Shown here in pieces: positions 1-8,929 of a stretch of 59,230 nt of DNA. The notes under the pieces are model-generated. The model did not search any database, had not been told where the DNA came from, and worked only from the letters and a program-made list of their open reading frames with translations. The stretch lies in the NCBI GenBank assembly GCA_947465645.1, contig CANIBQ010000024.1, positions 1 through 59,230 of the forward strand, given 5' to 3'. Source of the DNA: Acidobacteriota bacterium. GTDB lineage: Bacteria; Acidobacteriota; Vicinamibacteria; Vicinamibacterales; UBA2999. The position numbers and the translations under genes were made by a program. Position 1 is the stretch's first letter, and each line of letters starts with the position of its first letter.

Positions 1-336
1 GCCATGTACGAGCGCGGGATCATGCCCGAACAGATGAGCTATTCCGGCCGCAACTTCGACATCGTGACGGGGATCGCGGCCCTTCCGGTCGCGGCACTCC
101 TCGCGTCGGGCCGCGGAGGTCGAGGGCTGGCGGCGGCCTGGAATGTCCTGGGCCTCGCGCTCCTCCTGAACGTCGTCGTGGTTGCGATTCTGTCGACGCC
201 GCGCTTCGCGTACTTCGGCGCCGAGCGATTGAATGTCTGGGTTACCTACGTGCCATTCGTCTGGCTTCCCGCGGTGATGGTCGTTGCCGCGCTCGCCGGA
301 CACTTGGTGATATTCCGCGCCCTGATCAGGAGGTAA
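1..336 (+). CDS. Membrane protein of unknown function, N-terminus possibly outside the window
   Basis: The frame is open to the left edge. An ATG at base 4 would give 110 residues, but the gene may start earlier. Two or three hydrophobic stretches are visible: around ALPVAALLA, around VLGLALLLNVVVVAIL, and a C-terminal one around VMVVAALAGHLVIF. I do not recognise a family or a catalytic motif. The last 11 bases overlap the end of the convergent DUF72 gene. A second diverged copy of its C-terminal half lies about 1.1 kb downstream, in a scarred region. Function unknown. Confidence 0.6.
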   Translation, partial: AMYERGIMPEQMSYSGRNFDIVTGIAALPVAALLASGRGGRGLAAAWNVLGLALLLNVVVVAILSTPRFAYFGAERLNVWVTYVPFVWLPAVMVVAALAGHLVIFRALIRR

Positions 337-1057
337 CGGCCGTCCCCGTCTGAAGCTCCCAGGCATTCTCGAGCGCCGCGCCGCTCGCGGTGTTGTCGAA
401 TACGCACCACGCGTCCGCGCGGGGGGGCGCTGAACGTAGAGTTCGCGCCACGTTCTCGATGTAGCCGGTTGAATAGGGGGACCAGTACTTCCGCGGCGAC
501 CCGTGGAGCCGCAGGTAGATGAGCCCACTCCATCCGGCCGGGTGCGCAGCGCCGGTCGCAGGCGGCGGGTCGGCCGCCACACGCGCGACCCTGTAGGTCA
601 CGAGCAGGTCGTCCGCGGCTGCCGAGAACCAGCTTTCGTGCCGCGGCTCACACGCGACGGCGCCGCGGTAGGCTTCCCGCAGCAGCGCCAGGAATGTTGT
701 CGCAGCCCTTTTCTCGAGATCGAGGGACGGCGGAAGCTGCACGAGCAGCGGCCCTCGCTTACGGCCCAGCCCGGCGCTCTCCATCAGGAACCGTTCGAGC
801 GGCTGGCGGGCCCGCCGCAGTCTCTGGTCGTGAGTGATGGTACGCGGCAATTTCACCGCAAACCGAAAGCCTGGCGGGGTCGAGGCCGCCCATTTCGCGC
901 AGGTCTCGCGGGCGTGCGGCCGGTGAAACGACGAGTTGATTTCGGCGCACCCCAGCACGCGCGCGTAGCGCCGCAGGTGAGTCCCATCGCCGTCGAACCG
1001 GTGCGCCGACGCTCGAGGAATGCACCAGCCGGCGGTGCCGACGAAGATACGCCCCAT
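326..1057 (-). CDS. DUF72 (YecE-like) family protein
   Basis: The product has 243 residues, the usual length for DUF72 TIM-barrel proteins. It opens with the typical VGTAGW motif near residue 6. It also carries EINSSFHRPH, FRFAVKLPRTITHD, GPLLVQLPPS, EPRHESWF and a late YLRLHGSPRKY, all in the order expected for the family. The biochemical role of DUF72 is not established; a link to nucleic-acid or Fe-S metabolism is only suggested in the literature. It converges on the membrane-protein gene at its 3' end. Its 5' side faces the terminator of a dead TonB-receptor remnant, so it needs its own promoter, which I could not place. Confidence 0.9.
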   Translation of the reverse strand: MGRIFVGTAGWCIPRASAHRFDGDGTHLRRYARVLGCAEINSSFHRPHARETCAKWAASTPPGFRFAVKLPRTITHDQRLRRARQPLERFLMESAGLGRKRGPLLVQLPPSLDLEKRAATTFLALLREAYRGAVACEPRHESWFSAAADDLLVTYRVARVAADPPPATGAAHPAGWSGLIYLRLHGSPRKYWSPYSTGYIENVARTLRSAPPRADAWCVFDNTASGAALENAWELQTGTAVTS

Positions 1058-1060
1058 ACA

Positions 1061-1093
1061 AGAAAATAGCCGGCGCCCCCATTGGACGCCGGC
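1061..1093 (-). terminator. Intrinsic terminator of the TonB-receptor remnant
   Basis: On the minus strand a 7-bp stem GCCGGCG/CGCCGGC with an 11-nt loop is followed by TATTTTCTT. It lies just after the stop codon of the receptor-tail remnant and matches the kind of terminator found behind the intact receptor. Confidence 0.7.
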
Positions 1094-1129
1094 TCTCGAG
1101 GTCGTTCCTTGTTCCGGGTTCCGCGTTCC

Positions 1130-1226
1130 CTAGTTGAAGGAGTAACGGAAGCTGAGCATGAACTGGTACACGTCGCTCAACCCTGACGAGTTCTGGAAGC
1201 TGTTGGTGACGAGCTGCCCGCTGGCG
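1130..1226 (-). pseudogene. Remnant of a TonB-dependent receptor C-terminus
   Basis: Read on the minus strand, the last ~30 codons before the TAG end in LSDVYQFMLSFRYSFN. This is a typical last beta-strand of an outer-membrane receptor, with aromatic residues alternating and a Phe near the end. Upstream the frame runs straight into antisense sequence of the duplicated membrane gene, so the rest of the receptor is missing. An intact receptor with a similar end (QVGLRVRF) and a similar terminator lies next to it on the same strand. It looks like what is left after duplication and deletion. Confidence 0.6.
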
Positions 1227-1451
1227 ACGGCGTGGAATGTCCTTGGCCTCGCGCTCCTCATGAACGTCGTCGTCGTTGGGATTCTATCGACCCCGCGATT
1301 CGCATACTTTGGCGCCGAGCGGTTGAATGCCCGGGTCATGTACCCGCCGTTCGTCTGGCTTCCAGCAGTGATGGTCCTGGCCGCGCTGGCCGGACACGTC
1401 GTGGTATTCCGCGCGCTCGCGGCCCCGAAACAAGAAAAGGCCGGCGCCTGA
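1224..1451 (+). pseudogene. Truncated second copy of the membrane-protein gene
   Basis: From the motif AWNVLGLALL onward the translation matches the C-terminal half of the gene at the window start, including LSTPRFAYFGAERLN and PFVWLPAVMV. The N-terminal half is absent. The frame continues upstream only as antisense of the TonB-receptor remnant, giving a nominal 97-residue chimera with no obvious ribosome site. The 3' end reads into the terminator stem of the neighbouring receptor. It is most likely a broken duplicate; expression of the chimera cannot be excluded. Confidence 0.6.
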
Positions 1452-1466
1452 TTTCAGGCGCCGGCC
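1432..1466 (-). terminator. Intrinsic terminator of the TonB-dependent receptor
   Basis: On the minus strand a 13-bp perfect stem (GGCCGGCGCCTGA and its complement) with a loop of about 3 nt is followed by TTTTCTTG. It starts about 20 bp after the receptor stop codon. Confidence 0.85.
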
Positions 1467-1485
1467 CGATAGGTGACTTGGGTGT

Positions 1486-4400
1486 CTAGAAGCGCACTCG
1501 TAGACCCACCTGGGCCTGCCACCGTGATCGCAGGTTGTCGATTGTGAACTTGCGGAACGTAGGCGAGCTAATCGTCGCGATATCGTAAATCGCCTTGCCG
1601 GTGGCATCGACGCCCCGATAGGCAACGGAGTTCAGCGTCTGAAAGTCCAGGAACTCGTAACGCCCCCACTCGCTGTTCAGCAAGTTGAGGAAGTTCAGCA
1701 CGTCCATCGTCAACTCCACGGTGGCACGCCGGACGGGCAGCCCGAGAGCCAGCTTCACGTCCATGATGTTCGTGAACGGTTGGCGAGCACAATTTCGTTC
1801 GGCGATTTTTCCACGGCTTGTGCTCAGGCACTCGTCGCCATTGATGAACGCCTCCAGTTGAGCGGCCGTGCCGTTGGTGACGGTCACGTCGCTGGCGTTG
1901 TTGGGCACATAGAGCAGATCGTTGAAGAACTGCGCGTCGCCATTGACGTCAGTGTTGTTGTAGCTGATTGAATACGGGCGGCCGGACTGACCGTTGTAGA
2001 ACATCGAGCTGGTCAGGCTGAAGCCGCGCGGCATCTGCCAGAGGTATGACGTCGCAAGCGTGATCCGGTGGCCGACGTCAAAGTTCGAGGTTGCGAGTGG
2101 CAGGTTATTCGGATCGCCTGGAGTTCGAGCGTTGCCCCAGTTGGAGGCCGCCTGGGACGACGTCGCGTCAAGCGACGATTTCGTCTGCCCAAAAGCGTAA
2201 GAGCCAGAGGCGAACCACCCATTACGGAACGGACGCTTGAGTTGAAGCGTCATGTTCCACTGACGGCCCAGGTCCGTATTCGTCAAGAGGATCGTATTGC
2301 TGATGGCGCTCGATACGCGCCCGCCGGAGTTGATATCGTAGGCCGGGCGGCCGTCGAAGCGTGTTCCGGTCTGAATGAGGTTGATATTCTGGTACTTGAC
2401 GTCGTTGACAGTCTTCGAGAACAGGAATTCGGCCGAACCCAACAGGCCCCAGATGTTGCGATCGTACCCGATGTTACCTCGCCACAGCGAAGGGAACTGG
2501 TAGTCGGGATCGATGACGTCAATCTCATTTCCCAGCACTCTGGCGCCAGGAATGGTGGCCGGCTGACTCTTGGGATCGGCGACGACAGGAATGCGATTCG
2601 CTACGTTGTTGGTGACGCTGACCCGCGTGAATTCGTTGCCGGTGTTGCCATACTGGTTGGAGAGCCAGACATATGGCGTCCGGCCGGTAAACAGCCCGAG
2701 CCCGCCACGCACTTGTTCGTTGCCGTCGCCGCTGACGTCGTAATTGAAGCCGACGCGCGGCGACCAGAGCCGGTTTTCGGGAACGGCATCGGTTCGATAA
2801 CCGAACACGCTCTCTGAGAACGGGTTTCGCGTCGGCTTGTCGGGAAACATCGGCATGTCGACTCGAACGCCGCTAGTGATCGTCAATCGTCCGCTCGCAC
2901 GCCACTGATCTCCAACGTAGAATCCGAGCTGACGGACGGCGAAATCGGCCGACTCCAGGGGGTTGTCTGTTGCCGAGAAGCTGAAGTCGTAGGATTGTGC
3001 GAGCCCCTGCTCGAACAGGTCGAGGTTCGAGAACGTATAGTTGCCGAAGCTGTCGCGAATGAACAGGTTGTCGAACTTGAAGAACTCGTTGTGCGTACCG
3101 AGCGTCACGGTATGGTTGCCCAAGGCCATCGTGAAGTCGTCGGTGAATTCAGTGACGTCCTGATCGAGCGCATTGCGGGGCGAGAAGTTCTCGGTGCCTG
3201 CCCGCAGCGACGTGTTGTCCGGCAGGAAGACGCGGACGAACGGGAACGCAGTTGGGCTGGTCCGGCGGTCGCGGATGCGCTGGTAGGTGACCCGCAGTTC
3301 GTTGAACGATGTGCCGAACACGCTGTTGAGCTGCGTGACGGTGGAGTTCTGATCGTTCTTGATTCGGTAATAATTGTCCGGAAAGTAATAGAGGATGTTG
3401 GTCGGGAATCCAACATCGTTCAGCGCGTTGATATAGTTGTGCCGAACCGTCAATCGGTGGCTGTTGTTCAGGTTGACGTCCGATCTGACGAACAGCTTGT
3501 TGTTGTTCGTTGTGCGGACGAACTCTCTCAGCGGATCACCGCCGGCTCCCGCATCATAGCCGTAACGATTCTTCAGGATGCTGACGAACCGCTCGGCGTC
3601 GGCGCGGTGTCCGAAGTCTTGCCCTGTGCCACCAATGGAGAATCCGGATGGGGTATCCCGCCGTCCCATGTCGACGTTGCCGAAGAAGAACGCCTTGTTC
3701 TCGACGATTCGGCCGCCGATGCTCGCTCCCGCCTGCTTGTCGCTGAACGGGCCGAGGGGAATTCGCGCGCCGCGGTCTGAGATCTTCCCCACGAAATTGT
3801 CATCCCGGCCGAAGTAGTAGCCGGTCGCGTGTAGTTGGTTCGTCCCGCTCTTTGTGATTGCGTTGATCGAACCTCCGGTGAAGCCTCCCTGCCGCACATC
3901 GTAGGCCGAGACGACAAGCTGCAATTCTTCGATCGCATCGAGGCTGATCGGCTGCGTCTCGGCCGCGCCGCCTGGCGCGCTTGCTTCCGAGATGGCGAAA
4001 AGATCGTTGTTGACGGCACCGTCGATCTGGATGTTGTTGTAGCGGTTGTTCCGACCCGCGACGGAAAGGATCGTAGCGCCTTGTCCCTGTGACGTCGTCA
4101 CAAAGTTGGGATCCGTGCGCGCGAAGTCGGCAAGGCTGCGCGAAACCGTCGGCAGCACTTCTATCTCCTCAGAGCCAACGTTGGACGCCGCCCCGGCCCG
4201 CATCGTATCGATGAGAGGGGCTGCGGCCGTCACGGTTACGATCTCGGTCAACGACGCAAGCGCCAACATCAGGCCCACATCCGTGTCCTTGCCCAGGGCA
4301 ACGTTCACTCCGCTCATGGCCTGGTCTTGGAATCCCGAAAGTCTGACCGTCACGCTATAGGGCCCGCCGACCCGGACATTCAGGATCTGGTAGCGCCCGT

Positions 4401-4602
4401 CGCCTTGAGTCGTCGTTTCATATGTAGTGCCTGTCGGGACATGGACTGCAATCACCGTGGCGCCGGGCAACACGGCACCTTGTTGATCGACAATTTCACC
4501 GCTCAGCGAACCGGTGGTGAGATTCTGGGCATATCCGGGTTGCGCCCACACGGCGAGCGTCACGGTCAGGCATGCCAACGTGAATCTGATGTACTTCATC
4601 AT
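1486..4602 (-). CDS. TonB-dependent receptor, Oar-like, with carboxypeptidase-regulatory-like N-domain
   Basis: This is an outer-membrane receptor of about 1038 residues. The start at the double ATG (MMKYIRF) is preferred because TTGGAGAGA lies just upstream and the next residues form a signal peptide ending near GYAQ. Residues ~27-120 are a carboxypeptidase-regulatory-like fold (GSLSGEIVDQQG, DGRYQILNV, SGFQDQ). A plug domain follows (GRNNRYNNIQIDGAVNND, QLVVSAYDVRQGGFTGGSINAITKSGTN), then a long beta-barrel ending in QVGLRVRF. The domain order and length match the Oar-like receptors common in Acidobacteriota. The ligand is unknown; uptake of oligosaccharides or peptides is only a guess. It has its own terminator and stands alone, next to a remnant of a related receptor. 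Confidence 0.92.
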   Translation of the reverse strand: MMKYIRFTLACLTVTLAVWAQPGYAQNLTTGSLSGEIVDQQGAVLPGATVIAVHVPTGTTYETTTQGDGRYQILNVRVGGPYSVTVRLSGFQDQAMSGVNVALGKDTDVGLMLALASLTEIVTVTAAAPLIDTMRAGAASNVGSEEIEVLPTVSRSLADFARTDPNFVTTSQGQGATILSVAGRNNRYNNIQIDGAVNNDLFAISEASAPGGAAETQPISLDAIEELQLVVSAYDVRQGGFTGGSINAITKSGTNQLHATGYYFGRDDNFVGKISDRGARIPLGPFSDKQAGASIGGRIVENKAFFFGNVDMGRRDTPSGFSIGGTGQDFGHRADAERFVSILKNRYGYDAGAGGDPLREFVRTTNNNKLFVRSDVNLNNSHRLTVRHNYINALNDVGFPTNILYYFPDNYYRIKNDQNSTVTQLNSVFGTSFNELRVTYQRIRDRRTSPTAFPFVRVFLPDNTSLRAGTENFSPRNALDQDVTEFTDDFTMALGNHTVTLGTHNEFFKFDNLFIRDSFGNYTFSNLDLFEQGLAQSYDFSFSATDNPLESADFAVRQLGFYVGDQWRASGRLTITSGVRVDMPMFPDKPTRNPFSESVFGYRTDAVPENRLWSPRVGFNYDVSGDGNEQVRGGLGLFTGRTPYVWLSNQYGNTGNEFTRVSVTNNVANRIPVVADPKSQPATIPGARVLGNEIDVIDPDYQFPSLWRGNIGYDRNIWGLLGSAEFLFSKTVNDVKYQNINLIQTGTRFDGRPAYDINSGGRVSSAISNTILLTNTDLGRQWNMTLQLKRPFRNGWFASGSYAFGQTKSSLDATSSQAASNWGNARTPGDPNNLPLATSNFDVGHRITLATSYLWQMPRGFSLTSSMFYNGQSGRPYSISYNNTDVNGDAQFFNDLLYVPNNASDVTVTNGTAAQLEAFINGDECLSTSRGKIAERNCARQPFTNIMDVKLALGLPVRRATVELTMDVLNFLNLLNSEWGRYEFLDFQTLNSVAYRGVDATGKAIYDIATISSPTFRKFTIDNLRSRWQAQVGLRVRF

Positions 4603-4724
4603 TCTCTCCAAGAGGACGCGTTCGGCTACGGGAAAAACTCGGTGTTCGAAGGTACCAAAGCGCCGTGACGGCTGTGTGACGAACGTGCGCACGGGGCTCT
4701 GCGCGCCGGAGGGAATTGTACATG

Positions 4725-4753
4725 AAAAGGGCCGCTCCTTACGGGAGCGGCCC
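4725..4753 (-). terminator. Intrinsic terminator of the TPR lipoprotein gene
   Basis: On the minus strand GGGCCGCTCC and GGAGCGGCCC form a 10-bp stem with a 5-nt loop, followed by TTTTC. It lies about 45 bp after the stop codon. Confidence 0.85.
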
Positions 4754-4798
4754 TCGACGAAACTGTCCGATTACCTGGAACTTCCGCCCTTTTTGTTC

Positions 4799-5791
4799 CT
4801 ATTCGCCGGCACCGGCGGCCACTGGTGCGGCGGCCTTGGCCTTGCGCAGATCCTCGGCGCGGTTGCGGAAGGTGTCGGCCTCCCTGAGCAGTTGCTGCTG
4901 CCGCGCCGGATTCTTCTCGAGGTTTGCCTGCAACCGGAGGAGCAGGTTTTTGTACACCAGCGCCTCCATGTAATCACCTTTCAGCGAGATCGCCTTGTCG
5001 ACGGCGTCGACGCCCGACTGGACGTACTTGATCTTCTCGGCCTCCGGCAGCCGGAAGTCGCGGTACGCCTTGTCCCAGTAGTACGTCGCCATCGTGTAGA
5101 AGGCCTCGGGGTTGTTCGGCTCGTTCGACGCGCGCTGCTGCAGCGCCTCGATCGTCTTTTCGAACTCGCCCTGGCGGTTGTAGAAGCCGGCGAGCTGCAT
5201 GTAGACGTTGGCGTCGGTCGGCTTCGCCTCGCGAGCCTTGAGCAGCGTCGCCTCCGCCGTCTCGTAGTCGCCGTTCTGCTCGTAGATGCCGGCCAGCACG
5301 AAGTAGTTCGCCGGGTCGCTCGGGTCCATCTGAATCATCTGCTGGAGGATCGGCTCCGACTGCGCCGGGTCGTTCAGCTTGTCGGGGCCGAAGGCGTTGA
5401 CGAGATACTGGAGCGCCAGCGTCTTGGTCTGGGGATTCTGATCGAGCGCAGCCGACTTCTTGTAGTTGTCGATCGCCTTCGTGAGCAGCTCATCGTTGTT
5501 CGCCTCGCCGCGGCGGGCCGGGCGGTACAAGTTGTCATAGCTGTTCGCGAGGTAGAAGTACGACGCCACCAGCGAGAGGTCGGTGCAGTCGCCTCCGTCG
5601 GGGGCGCACCCAGCGAGCGCTTCCTCGTACTTCACGCCGGCACCGCGATAATCCTGCTGCCGGTAGAGCGTATTGGCGTCCTTGAACGCCATCATGCCCT
5701 TCAATCGCCCGATTTGACTGCATCCAGCCGTCGCAACGCTCACACTTGCCACGAGCGCTAACACGACCGCCGGCGACGAAAACTTCCGCAT
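4799..5791 (-). CDS. TPR-repeat lipoprotein
   Basis: The ATG at 5791 (MRKFSSPAVV) is chosen because AAGGGGGATACG precedes it and the N-terminus is a signal peptide ending in ATAGC. That is a plausible, though not ideal, lipobox, with Cys at about residue 23. The product has about 330 residues, and most of the chain is tetratricopeptide repeats (for example NYFVLAGIYEQNGDYETAEATL and AFYTMATYYWDKAYRD), a protein-interaction scaffold. The end is Ala-rich. It is probably an envelope lipoprotein; partners are unknown. It is a single gene with its own terminator, divergent from the ppGpp synthetase gene. Confidence 0.8.
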   Translation of the reverse strand: MRKFSSPAVVLALVASVSVATAGCSQIGRLKGMMAFKDANTLYRQQDYRGAGVKYEEALAGCAPDGGDCTDLSLVASYFYLANSYDNLYRPARRGEANNDELLTKAIDNYKKSAALDQNPQTKTLALQYLVNAFGPDKLNDPAQSEPILQQMIQMDPSDPANYFVLAGIYEQNGDYETAEATLLKAREAKPTDANVYMQLAGFYNRQGEFEKTIEALQQRASNEPNNPEAFYTMATYYWDKAYRDFRLPEAEKIKYVQSGVDAVDKAISLKGDYMEALVYKNLLLRLQANLEKNPARQQQLLREADTFRNRAEDLRKAKAAAPVAAGAGE

Positions 5792-5968
5792 CGTATCCCC
5801 CTTACACACCTTGTCGAAAACGTAGAACGGACCGCTCATGCGATCCTCGTCAACTGGTCAACAGTTTCCCGCGGGCGGGAACTGGCGGGCGGGACCCGCC
5901 ATCAAATCTGCAAGCGCGCCAGTATAGTGATCCGTTTTCGGGCGAGTCAAGAGCCATCACTCGTTTCC

Positions 5969-5997
5969 TTGACCCCCCTCAACCCCACTCCTATCAT
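5969..5997 (+). promoter_or_regulatory. Sigma-70-like promoter of the rel/spo gene
   Basis: TTGACC and TATCAT are separated by exactly 17 bp. The start codon of the ppGpp synthetase/hydrolase gene lies 129 bp after the -10 box, leaving a leader of about 120 nt. This is the best -35/-10 pair I see in the window. Confidence 0.6.
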
Positions 5998-6126
5998 GGG
6001 GTTAGACACCATCTAGCGGCATCTGGCTCCCGAGGCACTACCGGGCCGCTCCGTTGTCGCCGCCTTCGGATTGCGATCGAAGGCTGGTGGTAAGTAGTAC
6101 TCAATCAGTTCGGGCCGTCCACGAAA

Positions 6127-8295
6127 ATGATTCGATTCGAGAGCCTTCTCGAGAAAGTGCGGAGCTACAGCCCAGAAGCCGACCTGGAGCTGCTGCGCCG
6201 GGCCTATGTCTTTTCGGCCCTCGAGCACAAGGGTCAGGTTCGGCACTCCGGTGAGCCGTATCTCGTTCATCCGCTCGAAGTTGCCGACTTTCTGGCCGAC
6301 ATGAAACTAGACGTCGTGGCGGTGGCCGCCGGCCTGCTCCACGACGTCGTCGAGGATACTCTCACCACCCCGGAGCGTATAGCCGAGCTCTTCGGTCCCG
6401 AAATTGCCCACGTCGTCGAAGGGGTCACCAAGATCGGCGCGATCCAGTTTTCGTCGAGCGAGGAGCGGCAGGCCGAGAACTTCCGCAAGATGCTCCTGGC
6501 GATGGTGGATGACATCCGGGTCATCCTGGTCAAGCTGGCCGACCGGCTCCACAACATGCGGACGCTGCACCATCTGCCCGAGGAGCGGCGCACGAAAATC
6601 GCGCAGGAGACCCTGGATATCTACGCCCCGATTGCCAATCGGCTGGGCATGAGCAAGGTGAAGAACGAGCTCGAGGAGCTGTCGTTCCGCTACCTCGAGC
6701 CGAAGGCGTTCGACTCGTTGCGGTCGAAGGTCGAAGGCAAGCGGAAAACCGCGGAGAGCATCATCGGCGTGCTGACCAGTACCATCCGCGGCAAGCTGGA
6801 CGAAGCGCAGGTCCCCATCATTCAGCTCGACGGCCGTATCAAGCGTCTCTACAGCATTCACCTGAAGCTCAAGCGGCAGAAGATCGACATCGAGCGGGTC
6901 TACGACTTCGTCGCGATCCGCGTCATCACGCAATCGGTCAAGGACTGCTACGCCGCCCTGGGCATCATCCACCAGACGTGGTCGCCTGTGCCCGGCCGCA
7001 TCAAGGATTTCATCGCGATGCCGCGGCCCAACGGCTACCAGTCGCTTCACACCTCCGTCATCAGCGATCGAGGCGTGCCGTTCGAGGTGCAGATACGCAC
7101 CGAGGAGATGCACCGGCGGGCCGAGGAAGGGATCGCCGCCCACTGGAAGTACAAGGAGGGCCGCGTCGGCGATCATCGCGATGAACGCTACTTCCAGTGG
7201 ATGCGCCAACTGCTCGAGGTCCAGCAGGAAGTCCGCGATCCGCAGGAATTTCTCCAGAACCTGAAGATCGATCTCTACCCCGAGGAGGTCTACATCTTCA
7301 CGCCGAAAGGCGAGGTCCGCTCGCTGCCGCGCGGCGCCACGGCTGTCGATTTCGCGTACACGATTCACACCGACGTCGGCAACCAGTGCGTCGGCGCGCG
7401 CATCAACGGAAAAATGGTGCCGCTGCGCTCCCGCCTGCAGAACGGCGACATCGTCGAGATCATGACGCAGGCCGGCCACAAACCGAGCCGCGACTGGCTG
7501 TCGTTTGTCTCGACGTCCCGTGCCCGCAGCAAGATCAAGCACGTCCTGCAGGGCGAGGAGCGCACGCGCAGCATCGAGCTCGGCCGGCGTCTGTTCGAAA
7601 AGGAAGCCCGCCGCTTCGGCCTCAATCCGAGAACCGTGATCGAGAGCGAGGGCCTGGCCAAGTTCGCCACGGAGTACGGCGCGCAGAAGCCCGAGGAATT
7701 GCTGGCGTATATCGGCTACGGCAAGCTCTCGGCGCGCACTCTCCTGCAGAAATCGGTTCCCCCCGCGCAGCTCAAGGAGAAGGCGCCCGACTCCAGCGTC
7801 GTCTCCGCCGTCAAACGCGTGCTGCGCCCGGGCGGGGAGGCGAGCGACCGCATCAAGGTGCGCGGAACCGACGACATCATGGTATTCCGCGCCAAGTGCT
7901 GCAATCCGATTCGCGGCGAGAAGATCGTCGGATACATCACGCGCGGCAAGGGCGTGTCCGTGCACTCGGCGACGTGCACCAACGTGATCAACCTGATGTT
8001 CGACCCCGAGCGCCGCATCGAGGTGGAGTGGGACGGCGCGGTCGACCGGGCGTCCTATACCGTCAGGCTGACGATGCAGGTCGAGGATCGGAAAGGGATG
8101 CTCGCGGAAATCAGCGCGAAGGTGTCAGATATCAATACCAACATCACCAACATGGAGGCGAGGACTGGCGCCGACCAGCAGGCGCGCATCGACATGACGG
8201 TCGAGATCAAGGACGTGAAGCACCTCGAAAAGGTGATCAAGTCGATCAAGGGCGTGCAGGGCGTGCTGGGAGTGGAGCGGGCCGCGCGGACGTAA
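6127..8295 (+). CDS. rsh: Bifunctional (p)ppGpp synthetase/hydrolase, RelA/SpoT homologue
   Basis: The protein has 722 residues, normal for long RSH enzymes. Order of domains: HD hydrolase with HDVVED at ~72-77; synthetase with YDFVAIRVI at ~257 and RIKDFIAMPRPNGYQSLHTS; TGS near residue 385-445 (YIFTPKGEVRSLPRGATAVDFAY); a region with paired Cys (AKCCNPIRGE); and a C-terminal ACT domain (TVRLTMQVEDRKGMLAEISAKVSD). Both active sites look intact, so it should make and degrade the alarmone (p)ppGpp in the cytoplasm. DksA, its partner at RNA polymerase in proteobacteria, and Lon are encoded 2.6-5 kb downstream. Confidence 0.96.
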   Translation: MIRFESLLEKVRSYSPEADLELLRRAYVFSALEHKGQVRHSGEPYLVHPLEVADFLADMKLDVVAVAAGLLHDVVEDTLTTPERIAELFGPEIAHVVEGVTKIGAIQFSSSEERQAENFRKMLLAMVDDIRVILVKLADRLHNMRTLHHLPEERRTKIAQETLDIYAPIANRLGMSKVKNELEELSFRYLEPKAFDSLRSKVEGKRKTAESIIGVLTSTIRGKLDEAQVPIIQLDGRIKRLYSIHLKLKRQKIDIERVYDFVAIRVITQSVKDCYAALGIIHQTWSPVPGRIKDFIAMPRPNGYQSLHTSVISDRGVPFEVQIRTEEMHRRAEEGIAAHWKYKEGRVGDHRDERYFQWMRQLLEVQQEVRDPQEFLQNLKIDLYPEEVYIFTPKGEVRSLPRGATAVDFAYTIHTDVGNQCVGARINGKMVPLRSRLQNGDIVEIMTQAGHKPSRDWLSFVSTSRARSKIKHVLQGEERTRSIELGRRLFEKEARRFGLNPRTVIESEGLAKFATEYGAQKPEELLAYIGYGKLSARTLLQKSVPPAQLKEKAPDSSVVSAVKRVLRPGGEASDRIKVRGTDDIMVFRAKCCNPIRGEKIVGYITRGKGVSVHSATCTNVINLMFDPERRIEVEWDGAVDRASYTVRLTMQVEDRKGMLAEISAKVSDINTNITNMEARTGADQQARIDMTVEIKDVKHLEKVIKSIKGVQGVLGVERAART

Positions 8296-8317
8296 CAGCG
8301 GAGGCCTTCGGGCCCCG

Positions 8318-8698
8318 TTATTTCAGAACGGCGATCGCGTCGATTTCGACGCGCGCATCGCGCGGGAGCCGCGCGACCTGCACGGTGGCGCGGGCGGGCG
8401 GCGGATCGACAACGAACCTTCCATACACGGCGTTCACCGCGCCGAAGTCGTTCATGTCGGCCAGGTACACCGTCGTGCGCACGACATGTTCGAACCCCGC
8501 GCCCGCCGCCTTGAGCAGCGAGCCGATATTCCGCATCACCTGCTCGGTCTGCGCCGAGATATCGCCTGCGACGAGGTTGCTCGTGGCCGGGTCGATTGGG
8601 ATTTGGCCGGAAAGGAACAGAAGGTTGCCGGCGCGGATCGCGGGAGAGTACGGCCCGATTGCCTGCGGCGCATAGGGCGCCGAGATTGCCTCCCGCAC
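8318..8698 (-). CDS. ridA: RidA-family enamine/imine deaminase
   Basis: The 126-residue protein has the Rid signatures IGPYSPAIRAGNLLFLSGQIPIDP and, near the end, [24 protein letters not shown]. The late part includes the Arg and Glu residues typical of the active RidA subgroup. RidA removes reactive 2-aminoacrylate made by PLP enzymes. The start is a GTG 1 nt after the rpmB stop codon, without a usable upstream Shine-Dalgarno, so translation is probably coupled to L28. Confidence 0.92.
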   Translation of the reverse strand: MREAISAPYAPQAIGPYSPAIRAGNLLFLSGQIPIDPATSNLVAGDISAQTEQVMRNIGSLLKAAGAGFEHVVRTTVYLADMNDFGAVNAVYGRFVVDPPPARATVQVARLPRDARVEIDAIAVLK

Positions 8699-8699
8699 G

Positions 8700-8891
8700 T
8701 CAGGCGGCCTTGGTGACCTTGCCCGAGCGGAGACAGCGCGTGCAGACGCGAATGCGCTTGGTCGCCCCGTTGATGAGCGCCCTGACGGCCTGCAGGTTCG
8801 GCTCGAACCGGCGAGGCCCGACGTTATGGGCGTGAGAGACGGTGCGGCCGACCACCGGCTTTTTTCCGCAGACTTCGCATTGCTTTGCCAT
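8700..8891 (-). CDS. rpmB: 50S ribosomal protein L28
   Basis: The 63-residue protein starts [15 protein letters not shown] and contains the L28 core ([30 protein letters not shown]). Both CxxC pairs are present, so it is the zinc-binding version. GAGGA lies a few bases before the ATG. It is the first gene of a two-gene unit with ridA. Confidence 0.96.
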   Translation of the reverse strand: MAKQCEVCGKKPVVGRTVSHAHNVGPRRFEPNLQAVRALINGATKRIRVCTRCLRSGKVTKAA

Positions 8892-8929
8892 GATTTCCTC
8901 GCGAAAGTGAACCCCAGATTGTAGCAGTT

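Noticed and set aside
503..1069. 188-codon frame on the plus strand
   Set aside because: It is fully antisense to the DUF72 gene, is Arg-rich and has no motif; a shadow frame of GC-rich DNA.
1158..1451. 97-residue chimeric membrane protein as a real gene
   Set aside because: The first third is antisense of a receptor remnant and there is no ribosome site, so I treat it as a pseudogene; expression is not excluded.
4603..4692. Upstream start of the TonB receptor at 4692
   Set aside because: It would put 30 hydrophilic residues before the signal peptide; ATG 4602 has a ribosome site.
6307..7965. 552-codon minus-strand frame
   Set aside because: Antisense to the RelA/SpoT gene, with a composition typical of mirror frames; the plus-strand protein has clear domains.
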